Assembly (NCBI GenBank): GCA_900769905.1
Contig: CAAGIL010000078.1
Span: forward strand, 1 to 37,860
DNA length: 37,860 nt
Source: Rikenellaceae bacterium
Lineage (GTDB): Bacteria; Bacteroidota; Bacteroidia; Bacteroidales; UBA932
Reading direction: 5' to 3'
The notes below the pieces were generated by a model that had not been told where the DNA came from, did not search any database, and was given only the letters and a program-made list of their open reading frames with translations. The translations under genes and the position numbers were made by a program. Of the stretch, positions 9,102-17,476 are shown piece after piece. How positions within the stretch are numbered: position 1 is the first letter of the stretch; each line of letters begins with the position of its first letter.

Positions 9102-9844
9102 AGGCAATGATTTTTGCGGCCGGGCTCGGCACCCGCCTGCGTCCGCTGACCAACACCATCCCCAAGGCCCTGGTGCCCGTGCGCGGAGAAGCCATGCTCG
9201 GGCGCGTGATCCGCAAGATTCAGGCGGCCGGGGTGGATGAGTTCGTGGTGAACACCCACCACTTCGCCGACAAGGTCGGGGATTACCTGAAGCGGAACGG
9301 GGACTTCGGCTCGCACATTGCCGTTTCCCGCGAGGATGACGGTCCCCTGGAGACGGGCGGAGGAATCAAACGCGCCGCGCCGCTCCTGTGCAGCCCGCAG
9401 CCCGGACGATTCCTGGTGCACAACGTGGACATACTGAGCAATTTGGACGTATCCTGGTTCATAGGCCAGGATGCTGCCGGGGATGACTGCCTTGCGAGCC
9501 TTCTGGTGTGCGATGCCAGGGATGCGGACCGCTACCTGCTCTTCGATTCAGAAATGAGACTCGCCGGCTGGACCAACATACGCACGGGGGAGGTAAAAAG
9601 TCCCTACCCGGACTTTGACCCCGCCTCCTGCACCCGGCTCTCGTTCTGCGGCATACACATACTCTCGCCCCGGGTCTTCGCCCTGATGGAGGCATGGCCG
9701 GACAAATTCTCCATCATAGATTTCTACCTCTCGCTTGCCGCTACGGAAAAAATCCGCGCCGTTCGCGCTCCGCGAGGCTTCCGTCTTATCGACATAGGCT
9801 CCCCGGACAAACTCGCTCAGGCCGAACTTTCCGGGCTGGAATAG
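9098..9844 (+). CDS. MurU-like sugar-1-phosphate nucleotidyltransferase
   Basis: 248 residues starting at the ATG that overlaps the previous stop (ATGA). The N-terminus MKAMIFAAGLGTRLRPLTN, with PKALVPV shortly after, is the nucleotide-binding signature of the NTP_transferase family, and the HNVDI motif supplies the metal-binding Asp. The length fits MurU (MurNAc-1-phosphate uridylyltransferase), which is shorter than the glucose-1-phosphate enzymes because it lacks a C-terminal hexapeptide domain. Tight coupling to an AmgK-like kinase supports a role in peptidoglycan-sugar salvage to UDP-MurNAc. A mannose-1-phosphate guanylyltransferase-like activity is the main alternative. Confidence 0.82.
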   Translation: MKAMIFAAGLGTRLRPLTNTIPKALVPVRGEAMLGRVIRKIQAAGVDEFVVNTHHFADKVGDYLKRNGDFGSHIAVSREDDGPLETGGGIKRAAPLLCSPQPGRFLVHNVDILSNLDVSWFIGQDAAGDDCLASLLVCDARDADRYLLFDSEMRLAGWTNIRTGEVKSPYPDFDPASCTRLSFCGIHILSPRVFALMEAWPDKFSIIDFYLSLAATEKIRAVRAPRGFRLIDIGSPDKLAQAELSGLE

Positions 9845-9863
9845 CAGCACTCTGGAGGCCTGT

Positions 9864-9895
9864 TTTGCGTGATTGACAAAAACTTGCTAACTTTG
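9864..9895 (+). promoter_or_regulatory. Bacteroidota promoter for the porin gene
   Basis: TTTG at 9864-9867, 20 bases, then TAACTTTG at 9888-9895: an exact match to the -33/-7 arrangement. The ATG at 9904 is only eight bases past the -7 element, implying a near-leaderless transcript if this start is right. Confidence 0.6.
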
Positions 9896-9903
9896 TCGAT
9901 TCT

Positions 9904-12426
9904 ATGGGCAATGTTCCGCGCATAAAGACCGCGCTCCGTCGCGTGCTCTTCCCGGCAGCGGTGCTTCTTGTAAGCACGGCTGGGGCTTTCGGTATCGGAC
10001 GCCCGCTTCCCGGTTTGTCGGCAATCGCAAGCAGAGCCGCCGCAGCCTCTGCTGAGCCTGCCAGGGACACTGTAATCTACCCGACTGAGGCATACCGCTA
10101 CGGGCCTACGGGCAGGAAGAGCGGGGAGGCCATAGCCATTGACTCGCTGGCGGCAAAACTGGAGAGCCTGGCGGCGGTTCAGGAAGGGGAAGACAGCGCG
10201 GCCGTGCCTAAGCTCAGCCCGAGGGACTCGCTCAAGCAGCTGCTCGACTCAACCCTCTGGGACAAGATCGATTCCATCTACATCGCCGATTCCACCGCAA
10301 AGGCAAAGGCTGCCTTCGAAGCCTGGTACAACGGGCTCTCCAAAGAGGAAAGGAAGAAATACGACAATGAGCAGAAGGCCAAGGCGCTCAGGGCAAGGGC
10401 GGATTCCCTGCGCCAGGACAAGGAGCGCAAGCAGGAAATCAAGGACAGCATACTCGAAGCCACTCCGCGCATACTGGAGACCTATGCCATCGCCGACACG
10501 ATGCAGTACAAGAGGCTCATTTCCTGGACTATGGACCAGGACTTCGGCTCCGTCAGGCCTTCCGTGCCGGACACCAGCTTCAACTACCATTTCTACGACC
10601 ATCCTTTCCAGCGTAACGACGTGAATGCCAGCTGGTTGGGAGTGGCCGGATCCCCGGTTCAGTACTACAACTGGTTCAAGCGCAAGAGCGACGAAGGCGT
10701 GGAGTTCTACAATGCCCTGGAGTCGTGGAGCCTGTCCCCGAGGACCGCGCCGTTCTACAACAGCAAGACCCCGTACACCGAACTGTGCTATTACGGCACC
10801 CTGCTCGGTGCGAAAGCCAAGGAATCGGACAACCTGCACCTCTTCACCACGCAGAACATCAGCCCTGAATTCAACTTCAGCCTGCTCTACGACCGCTTCG
10901 GAGGCGGAGGAATGCTCGACCGCGAGCAGACCATCAACAAGACCTCCAGCGTCCAGGCCAACTACCTGGGCAAGAAATACACGATGCACGCAGGTTACAT
11001 CCACAATATGGTCTCCCGACAGGAGAACGGAGGCATGCAGGACGTGAAATGGATCAGGGATACGACGGTGGATGCCAGGGACATCCCTATCAACCTCAAG
11101 AACGCGGACTCCAAGGTGAAGAAGAACAGCTTCTTCCTTGAGCAGCAGCTGCGCGTGCCTTTCACCTTCATCGAGAAGATGAAGTCTTCCAGGGACAGCA
11201 GTTACAGTTTCAACCCGGACAGTCTCAACAGGGACATCACCACCGCCTTCATAGGCCACAGCAGCGAGATTACCACCTACACCCGCAACTACAACGATGT
11301 CATCAGCGACGAGACGGGAAGGAATTTCTACAACAACGCCTTCTATTACGACCCGTCCAAAACCGCCGATTCGAGCCGCGTACGCAAAATAGACAACAAG
11401 CTGTATATCAGGCTCCAGCCGTGGTCCAGCGAGGCCGTGGTATCCAAGCTTGACCTGGGCGTGGGCGACCTGTACCGGAGCTACTTCGACAGCACCTCCG
11501 TGCGCCCGACCCTCCACAAGGAAAATACCTTCTATGTGTATGCGGGCGCGGAAGGGCAGATTCGGGGGAACTTCTTCTGGAACGCCAGGGGCAAATACAA
11601 TCTCCTCGGATATGACGCTGGAGACTTCAATCTCAGCGCCAACGGAGAAATCAAGCTCTATCCGTTCCGCAAGGCACGCAAGAGCCCTCTTACCCTCGGA
11701 GTCAATTTCGAGACAAGGCTGGAAAACCCGAACTGGTACACCCAGCACTACAACTCCAACCACTTCAAGTGGGACAATGAATTCAGCAAGATATCGACGA
11801 GCACCCTTCAGGGCACGCTGTCAGTTCCTAGATGGAAACTGGATGCCAGCGTGGGCTACGCCCTTCTCGCCGGAAACCTGTATTACGACACTAAGGGAAT
11901 CATCAGACAGAACAGCAGTCCTATGAGCGTGCTTTCGGCCTCACTGCGCAAGGAATTCGTGCTCGGGCCTCTGCACCTCGACAACAACGTGCTCCTGCAA
12001 TATTCCTCCAACCCGGAGGTGCTGCCTCTGCCCAATCTTTCCCTCAACCTGAGGTACTTCCTCCAGTTCGTCGCCCAGAAGAGCGACGACGGCCTCAGGG
12101 ACATACTCGTGATGCAGATTGGCGCCAACGCCTTCTACAACAGTGCCTGGTATTCGCCTGCGTGGAATCCGGGACTGGGAGTCTTCCAGAACCAGAACGA
12201 AAGACTATATACAAACGGCCCGTATTTTGATGTATTCGTGAACATGCAGTGGAAAAGAGCCTGCATTTTCGTGAAATACCAGAATGCAGGGCAGGGATGG
12301 CCGATGGACAGGTCCGACTATTTCAGTGCGGACCGCTACATCGTCACGCAACGCGGCTTTTCAGGCTTGAAGATAGGCATTTACTGGCCTTTCTATATGG
12401 AGCCTACCGGACATCCCGCCAAATAG
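9904..12426 (+). CDS. Putative outer-membrane porin (Porin_10-like)
   Basis: 840 residues. An N-terminal hydrophobic signal segment (about 10-32) precedes a long charged, probably helical stretch (about 75-195, rich in Lys, Glu and Asp, including SKEERKKYDNEQKAKALRA). After about 215 the sequence alternates polar and aromatic residues as in a beta-barrel. Segments such as YNSKTPYTELCYYGTLLGAK and LHLFTTQNISPEFNFSLLYD resemble the Bacteroidota 'putative porin' family. It is expected in the outer membrane; the permeant is unknown. Its own good promoter lies just upstream, and a lytic transglycosylase follows after 36 bases, so the two may be co-expressed. The family call is from memory of its motifs, not a search. 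Confidence 0.72.
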   Translation: MGNVPRIKTALRRVLFPAAVLLVSTAGAFGIGRPLPGLSAIASRAAAASAEPARDTVIYPTEAYRYGPTGRKSGEAIAIDSLAAKLESLAAVQEGEDSAAVPKLSPRDSLKQLLDSTLWDKIDSIYIADSTAKAKAAFEAWYNGLSKEERKKYDNEQKAKALRARADSLRQDKERKQEIKDSILEATPRILETYAIADTMQYKRLISWTMDQDFGSVRPSVPDTSFNYHFYDHPFQRNDVNASWLGVAGSPVQYYNWFKRKSDEGVEFYNALESWSLSPRTAPFYNSKTPYTELCYYGTLLGAKAKESDNLHLFTTQNISPEFNFSLLYDRFGGGGMLDREQTINKTSSVQANYLGKKYTMHAGYIHNMVSRQENGGMQDVKWIRDTTVDARDIPINLKNADSKVKKNSFFLEQQLRVPFTFIEKMKSSRDSSYSFNPDSLNRDITTAFIGHSSEITTYTRNYNDVISDETGRNFYNNAFYYDPSKTADSSRVRKIDNKLYIRLQPWSSEAVVSKLDLGVGDLYRSYFDSTSVRPTLHKENTFYVYAGAEGQIRGNFFWNARGKYNLLGYDAGDFNLSANGEIKLYPFRKARKSPLTLGVNFETRLENPNWYTQHYNSNHFKWDNEFSKISTSTLQGTLSVPRWKLDASVGYALLAGNLYYDTKGIIRQNSSPMSVLSASLRKEFVLGPLHLDNNVLLQYSSNPEVLPLPNLSLNLRYFLQFVAQKSDDGLRDILVMQIGANAFYNSAWYSPAWNPGLGVFQNQNERLYTNGPYFDVFVNMQWKRACIFVKYQNAGQGWPMDRSDYFSADRYIVTQRGFSGLKIGIYWPFYMEPTGHPAK

Positions 12427-12431
12427 CGGAA

Positions 12432-12451
12432 CCCGCCCATAGAGCGGCGGG
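12432..12451 (+). other. Small GC hairpin between porin and transglycosylase genes
   Basis: CCCGCC (12432-12437) pairs with GGCGGG (12446-12451) across eight bases, six bases after the porin stop and 11 bases before the next ATG. No T-run follows, so an mRNA-processing or attenuating hairpin is as likely as a terminator. Confidence 0.35.
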
Positions 12452-12462
12452 ACAGGTTAGTT

Positions 12463-13539
12463 ATGAAAATAGACAAGAGTTTTAAGATTGTGAGCGGCAT
12501 CACCGCAGTGATATGCGTGGCCGTATTCATAGCATCTCGCTTCATCAGCGAGCCCGAGACCGAAAAGAGCCTCAGACCCCATATAAGGAGCATTCTGGAG
12601 CTTGACGGTGCAAGCGACACAAGTCGTTCACTGGTAGTTGGTTACAACTATCACCTCCTCGAAATGTACGCCGAAAATGACGAACGTACAATAGATATAC
12701 GAATACGCGAGAAAGATGCGTGTTATCTGGATTCGCTCAGAATGGGCAGCATAGACCTGCTCGTGCTCCCGTTCCGGGACAGCCTCCGCTTCGACAGCCT
12801 CCTGGTGTCCCGCCCCGTGGACAGCCTGAGCGTGTGGGTGATGCGCGAAGAAGACGCGCACGACCTCGACAACCTCAACGAATGGCTGGACTGGTGGGAA
12901 AGTTGCGAGGAATATGAGCCCACCAAGGACGCTTTCCTCAAAAGGTACAACGCATTCAAGAGCCGCAGCCGCGACAGGCTCAGCCCTTACGACGAGATCA
13001 TCAAGGCGCACGCGGATTCCCTGGGATGGGACTGGAGGATGCTGGCAGCAATCATTTATCAGGAATCACGCTTCCACATCGAGGCAAAGTCGGTGCGCGG
13101 AGCGAGCGGCCTGATGCAGATGATGCCCCGCACCGCCAGGCATTACGGCGTGCAGGACCCGCTCAACCCCGAGGACAACATCAGGGGCGGGGCGCAGCTG
13201 CTCAGCAAGTTGCTGAAGCGTTACTCCAAGGTCGCAGCAGACAGCAAGGAAGGCTTCAAGTACGCCCTGGCAGCCTACAATGCAGGAATTGGCAGGGTGG
13301 ACGACATCATCCGCCTGGCGGAGCTGCGCGGGGTGGACACCAGCCACTGGGACAATGTGATCGAGGTTATACCCGAGATGAACGACGAAGCCGTGGTGGA
13401 CACCGGAGCCGTAAGGCTGGGAGTGTTCAAGGGCACGGAGACGATATACTACGTGGACAGGGTAATCTCTATTTACGACCAGTTCCGAAGAATCTGCCCA
13501 GAAAAGGCTGGAAATAGCGCATCAGAAAACCCGGCCTGA
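12463..13539 (+). CDS. Membrane-anchored lytic murein transglycosylase (MltF-like)
   Basis: 358 residues. A single N-terminal membrane segment (about 9-27) anchors a periplasmic protein. Residues about 45-150 look like a shortened solute-binding-type domain as in MltF. The C-terminal SLT domain (about 185-330) has the catalytic Glu201 in YQESRF and the family motifs GASGLMQMMPRTA and ALAAYNAGIGRV. Such enzymes cleave peptidoglycan between MurNAc and GlcNAc to give 1,6-anhydro-MurNAc. The downstream anhydro-sugar fate may link to the AmgK/MurU pair nearby, though that is inference. The last 71 bases overlap the end of the convergent YczE-like gene. The N-terminal domain is clearly shorter than in E. 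coli MltF. Confidence 0.87.
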   Translation: MKIDKSFKIVSGITAVICVAVFIASRFISEPETEKSLRPHIRSILELDGASDTSRSLVVGYNYHLLEMYAENDERTIDIRIREKDACYLDSLRMGSIDLLVLPFRDSLRFDSLLVSRPVDSLSVWVMREEDAHDLDNLNEWLDWWESCEEYEPTKDAFLKRYNAFKSRSRDRLSPYDEIIKAHADSLGWDWRMLAAIIYQESRFHIEAKSVRGASGLMQMMPRTARHYGVQDPLNPEDNIRGGAQLLSKLLKRYSKVAADSKEGFKYALAAYNAGIGRVDDIIRLAELRGVDTSHWDNVIEVIPEMNDEAVVDTGAVRLGVFKGTETIYYVDRVISIYDQFRRICPEKAGNSASENPA

Positions 13540-14182
13540 AGGCCATGATAAGGGTGCCGAGTCCGATTACGACGCCAGGAGCACGGGACAGCAGCACGTC
13601 GCCGACATTGTGGAACTCCCCGGCTCCGAAAGGCGTGCCGAAGAATATCCAGGCCACGGCTTCGGCAATGACCACCATAAGTGTGTCCATTGCAATCTTC
13701 ACATTGTCGAATTTTTTCCCGCTGACCTCGGCGACTGCGGACACGGTCATCTCGGCCGAGAGCATCCAGGCATCGGAGAGCACTTCCAGACACACTCCCA
13801 CGGCGGTGACGCTGCCGGCGAGCAGGGTCAGCACTATCCTCAGGAAAAGCCCCTCCGGATGCAGCCAGGCCAGCATCCACAGCGAGAGGTCCACCAGGTA
13901 GCTGAAGAGTATGGACGCGGGAATCTGCATAAGGTATCTCAGTTTGAAGCGTTTCCTGAGCACCAGTATCTGCACCAGCATATAAGTCATGTTGACGGCA
14001 AGGATGAAGGTGCCGACGGAGACGGAAGGGAACCTCAGGTTGAAAACATAGGCCACACAGGAAAGCGGGGCCGTACCCAGATTGGCAACTATGGTGAGGG
14101 CTACTCCGAAACCCACCAGGAAGAGGCCCAGAGTGGCTACAAGATAGCGTGCTACTATGTGATTATTAGCTTTTCTACTCAT
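13469..14182 (-). CDS. YczE/YitT-type integral membrane protein
   Basis: 237 residues from the ATG at 14182 (MSRKANNHIVARYLVATLG); an in-frame extension of 15 codons upstream looks non-coding. About six hydrophobic segments are visible, with the N-terminal LGLFLVGFGVALTIVANLG and TAPLSCVAYVFN blocks typical of YczE/YyaS-like proteins (DUF6198-type). The function of this family is unknown; transport has been proposed. The 3' end overlaps the convergent transglycosylase gene by 71 bases, and both proteins look intact through the overlap. It is divergent from the M13 peptidase gene. Confidence 0.75.
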   Translation of the reverse strand: MSRKANNHIVARYLVATLGLFLVGFGVALTIVANLGTAPLSCVAYVFNLRFPSVSVGTFILAVNMTYMLVQILVLRKRFKLRYLMQIPASILFSYLVDLSLWMLAWLHPEGLFLRIVLTLLAGSVTAVGVCLEVLSDAWMLSAEMTVSAVAEVSGKKFDNVKIAMDTLMVVIAEAVAWIFFGTPFGAGEFHNVGDVLLSRAPGVVIGLGTLIMAFRPGFLMRYFQPFLGRFFGTGRK

Positions 14183-14242
14183 TTTTCCGATGTATTGACA
14201 TACACGAAAGTCGTAATTTTTCCTCAATTCGCAAAATTTTTA

Positions 14243-14250
14243 TAAGTTTG
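14243..14250 (+). promoter_or_regulatory. Bacteroidota -7 element before the M13 peptidase gene
   Basis: TAAGTTTG matches TAnnTTTG exactly, 45 bases before the ATG at 14296. A T-rich stretch about 20 bases upstream may act as the -33 element but is not a clean TTTG. Confidence 0.5.
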
Positions 14251-14295
14251 CAGATTCTTACAGTACATCCGGAATTTTACGAAAACTATATAAAA

Positions 14296-16311
14296 ATGAA
14301 AAAGATCGCATTGTTTATGCTTCCTGTTATGTTCGCGGCGGCTTCCTGCCAGCCTAAGAGCGAGAAAGTCCCGGCAATCGACATGAGCTACCTCGACCTC
14401 AGCGTAGCCCCGGGCACGGATTTCAACCAGTACGCCAACGGCGGCTGGATCAAGAACAACCCCCTCAAGGCCGAATACGCCCGTTTCGGATCCTTCGACC
14501 AGCTAAGGGAGGACAATGTGGAGAGGCTCAACGGACTCTTCGCGGAAATGTCAAAACTGAACCCGGCCAAGGGCACGGTGGACCAGAAAATCGTGGACCT
14601 CTACAAGCTCGGACTTGATTCCACCAGGCTCAACGCCGAAGGTGCAGAACCTGTGAAGGACGAGCTAAAGCTGATCTACGGGGCAAGTGACAAGAAGGAA
14701 CTTGTGGACGTACTTGCAAAGCTCAACCTCGCAGGAGGCGGCGGCTTCTTCGGAATGGGAGTTGACGCAGACCTTATGGACAGCAACAATCAGGTTCTCT
14801 ACCTCGGCCAGGGAGGCCTGGGAATGGGTGACCGCGACTACTACGTTGACGCAGAGAACGCCGAGCTTCACAGCAAGTATCAGCAGATGCTCGAGAAGCT
14901 CTTCACCCTCAGCGGAGAGGCTGATGCCGCCGCCAGGGCAGAGAATGCCGTCAAGTTGGAAGACGCCCTCGCATCCTTCTCCTGGACCAGCGTCCAGAAC
15001 CGCGACTACACCAAGCTCTACAACCCTATGAGCACTGAGGAAATCGCAAAGACCTTCAAGGGCTTCGACTTCGGTTCCTTCTTCCAGGCAATGGGCATTC
15101 CTGCCCAGGACAAGGTCATCGTGGAGCAGCCTTCCTTCTTCGAAGGCTTTGCAAAGCTCTTCGAGAGCAGCGGACTTGCTGAACTCCAGGATTATCTCGC
15201 AGCCCACTCCCTGATGAGCGCGGCTCCTTATTTGTCAGACGACTTCTATGCCGCCCATTTCGACTTCTTCAGCACCGCAATGAGCGGAGTTACCGAGCAG
15301 AAGGCCCGCTGGAAGCGCGCAATGAGTGTTCCTAACAGCATACTCGGAGAGGCCGTAGGCCAGATGTATGTGAAGAAGTACTTCCCTGAGGAGAACAAGA
15401 TGAAGATGCTGGAAATCGTGGGAGAGCTCCAGAAATCCCTCGGAGAGCACATCGCCAGCCTCGAATGGATGTCCGACGAGACCAAGGCCTACGCCCAGAA
15501 CAAACTCTCCAACTTCACCGTCAAGGTGGGCTACCCTGACAAGTGGAAGGATTATTCCAGCCTCAACGTGGACCCGGAGCAGAGCTACTACAGGAACATC
15601 GTGGCAGCCAACACCTGGTACGTTGCCGACAATCTTTCCAAGATGGGCAAGCCGACGGACAAGAGCGAGTGGGGAATGACCCCTCAGACCGTCAACGCCT
15701 ACTACAACCCTACCACCAACGAGATCTGCTTCCCGGCAGCCATACTCCAGCCGCCTTTCTTCAACATCGATGCTGACGATGCGGTGAACTACGGAGCCAT
15801 AGGCGTGGTGATCGGACACGAAATGACCCACGGTTTCGACGACCAGGGCAGACTCTTCGACACCGACGGCAACATGAACAACTGGTGGACTGCCGAAGAC
15901 GAGGCCAGGTTCAACGAGAAGACCGCGGTACTCGTGAAGCAGTATGACGAAGTCGAGATTCTTCCGGGCTTGCACGCCAACGGAAAGCTTTCCCTCGGAG
16001 AGAACATTGCCGACCACGGCGGAGTCAGCATAGCCTACACTGCCCTGCACAACGCCCTCGGAGACGAGATGCCGGCAGACATTGACGGGTTCAATGTGGA
16101 CCAGAGGTTCTTCATCGGTTACGCCCACCTTTGGGCCCAGAACATCACCGATGAGGAGAAGGCCAGACTTACCAAACTCGACGTGCACTCTCTCGCAGAG
16201 AACCGTATCAATATGACACTCAGGAATTTCCAGGCTTTCTTCGATGCCTTCGGCATCAAGGAGGGTGATCCTATGTGGCGTCCTGAAAGCGAAAGGGTGA
16301 GCATCTGGTAA
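14296..16311 (+). CDS. M13-family zinc metallopeptidase lipoprotein (PepO/neprilysin-like)
   Basis: 671 residues from the ATG at 14296. The frame is open upstream to a TTG at 14248, but MKKIALFMLPVMFAAASC is a lipoprotein signal peptide with Cys18 as lipidation site, which fixes the start. The M13 peptidase body has the zinc motif HEMTH (His508, Glu509, His512) and the third ligand in GENIAD (Glu569, with Asp573). The early block TDFNQYANGGWIKNN and the final RVSIW (family RVW/CxW-type end) also fit. It is expected on the periplasmic or surface face of a membrane, where it would cleave peptides. An FtsX-like permease gene follows after seven bases. Confidence 0.93.
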   Translation: MKKIALFMLPVMFAAASCQPKSEKVPAIDMSYLDLSVAPGTDFNQYANGGWIKNNPLKAEYARFGSFDQLREDNVERLNGLFAEMSKLNPAKGTVDQKIVDLYKLGLDSTRLNAEGAEPVKDELKLIYGASDKKELVDVLAKLNLAGGGGFFGMGVDADLMDSNNQVLYLGQGGLGMGDRDYYVDAENAELHSKYQQMLEKLFTLSGEADAAARAENAVKLEDALASFSWTSVQNRDYTKLYNPMSTEEIAKTFKGFDFGSFFQAMGIPAQDKVIVEQPSFFEGFAKLFESSGLAELQDYLAAHSLMSAAPYLSDDFYAAHFDFFSTAMSGVTEQKARWKRAMSVPNSILGEAVGQMYVKKYFPEENKMKMLEIVGELQKSLGEHIASLEWMSDETKAYAQNKLSNFTVKVGYPDKWKDYSSLNVDPEQSYYRNIVAANTWYVADNLSKMGKPTDKSEWGMTPQTVNAYYNPTTNEICFPAAILQPPFFNIDADDAVNYGAIGVVIGHEMTHGFDDQGRLFDTDGNMNNWWTAEDEARFNEKTAVLVKQYDEVEILPGLHANGKLSLGENIADHGGVSIAYTALHNALGDEMPADIDGFNVDQRFFIGYAHLWAQNITDEEKARLTKLDVHSLAENRINMTLRNFQAFFDAFGIKEGDPMWRPESERVSIW

Positions 16312-16318
16312 AATCAGG

Positions 16319-17476
16319 ATGAAGGCCGAAAAGTTCATCGCTTCCCGGCTGGGAGTCAAAGCAGGAATGGCTGTCACTGCGATAGCCATTTCTTTCTTTG
16401 TCATCATCATAGCCCTGTCCGTCTCCTCAGGCTTCCGCTCCGCCATCAGCAGCGGAATCAGCAGCATTGCGGGAGACGTGCAGCTCTATCCTGACGTGAC
16501 GGACTTTTTCTCGGACAATAACCCGGTCAGTGCCTCCCCGTCCTACCTTGATGACATCAGGGCGGTGGAGGGCGTGACCGAAGTCTCTCCCGTAATATAC
16601 AGGGCGGGAATAATAAAAAAGGACAAGTTCATCAGAGGAGTGCTCTTCAAGGGCAAGGGGGAAGGCGAGAGCCTGGTGGCGGACGTTCCGGCGGGGCTTG
16701 CCGCGGAGCTTGGCCTGAGCGAGGGCGACAGTTTCCTCGCATACTTCACTTCCTCCAAGGTCAAGATCAGGAAAATCAGAGTGGGATCCATCGGGGAGGA
16801 AAGAATAGAGACGGGAGAGGAATATATAGTGGAACTCCCCATTTCCGACCTCAGGCGGCTCAACGGATGGGAGGAAGACAAGGCTTCCGGCTTCGAAATA
16901 ATGCTGGGGAAGAAGTACAAGAATCCGAGGGGCGGAATGGAGAAGGCCTCAGAGATAGCCTATATCACTGAAACTCAGGCAGAAAACGAGGACGAAATGA
17001 TGGGGGCAAAGTCCGCAGCCCAGAGTTTCTCCCACATCTTCAGCTGGCTTGAGGTGATTGACTTCAATGTCCTTGTCATTCTCATTCTTATGATTCTGGT
17101 GGCGGGCTTCAATATGATTTCCGGCCTGCTGATCCTGCTTTTCAGAAACATCTCCACCATAGGCACACTCAAGTCCCTCGGTATGACGGACAGGGGAGTT
17201 GCCGGAGTGTTCCTCCGCATAAGCGCAAAAATAGTCGGAAAAGGTATGCTCATAGGCAACGCGGCTGCCCTGCTGCTCTGCCTTGTGCAGAGCGTCACCC
17301 ACATCCTCAAACTCGACCCGGCAAACTACTACGTCTCATACGTGCCGGTCGATATCGAAGTGTTGAAGATTCTTGCCTGCGACGCCCTTGCATTCGCAGT
17401 CATACTTCTGCTGATGCTTATTCCTTGTCTGTTTATTTCGAGGATTGACCCTTCTTTGACTTCGAAGACTGAATAA
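16319..17476 (+). CDS. FtsX/LolE-type ABC transporter permease
   Basis: 385 residues. One transmembrane helix near the N-terminus (about 17-38: MAVTAIAISFFVIIIALSVS), a large extracytoplasmic domain (about 40-240), then three C-terminal helices typical of FtsX-like permeases, with NISTIGTLKSLGMTDRGVAG between helices. The size and topology match LolC/LolE lipoprotein-releasing permeases and MacB-like proteins; no ATPase gene is adjacent. It begins seven bases after the M13 peptidase stop, so the two are probably co-transcribed. Its last 44 bases overlap the convergent TPR-like gene. Role in lipoprotein release is the family default, not proven here. Confidence 0.83.
   Translation: MKAEKFIASRLGVKAGMAVTAIAISFFVIIIALSVSSGFRSAISSGISSIAGDVQLYPDVTDFFSDNNPVSASPSYLDDIRAVEGVTEVSPVIYRAGIIKKDKFIRGVLFKGKGEGESLVADVPAGLAAELGLSEGDSFLAYFTSSKVKIRKIRVGSIGEERIETGEEYIVELPISDLRRLNGWEEDKASGFEIMLGKKYKNPRGGMEKASEIAYITETQAENEDEMMGAKSAAQSFSHIFSWLEVIDFNVLVILILMILVAGFNMISGLLILLFRNISTIGTLKSLGMTDRGVAGVFLRISAKIVGKGMLIGNAAALLLCLVQSVTHILKLDPANYYVSYVPVDIEVLKILACDALAFAVILLLMLIPCLFISRIDPSLTSKTE

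Noticed and set aside
10249..11763. 504-codon open frame on the minus strand
   Set aside because: It lies wholly inside the porin gene and reads as an antisense shadow of GC-rich codons (Val/Glu/His-rich, no domain).
15235..16467. 410-codon minus-strand open frame
   Set aside because: Antisense to the M13 peptidase gene and the start of the permease gene, both well supported.
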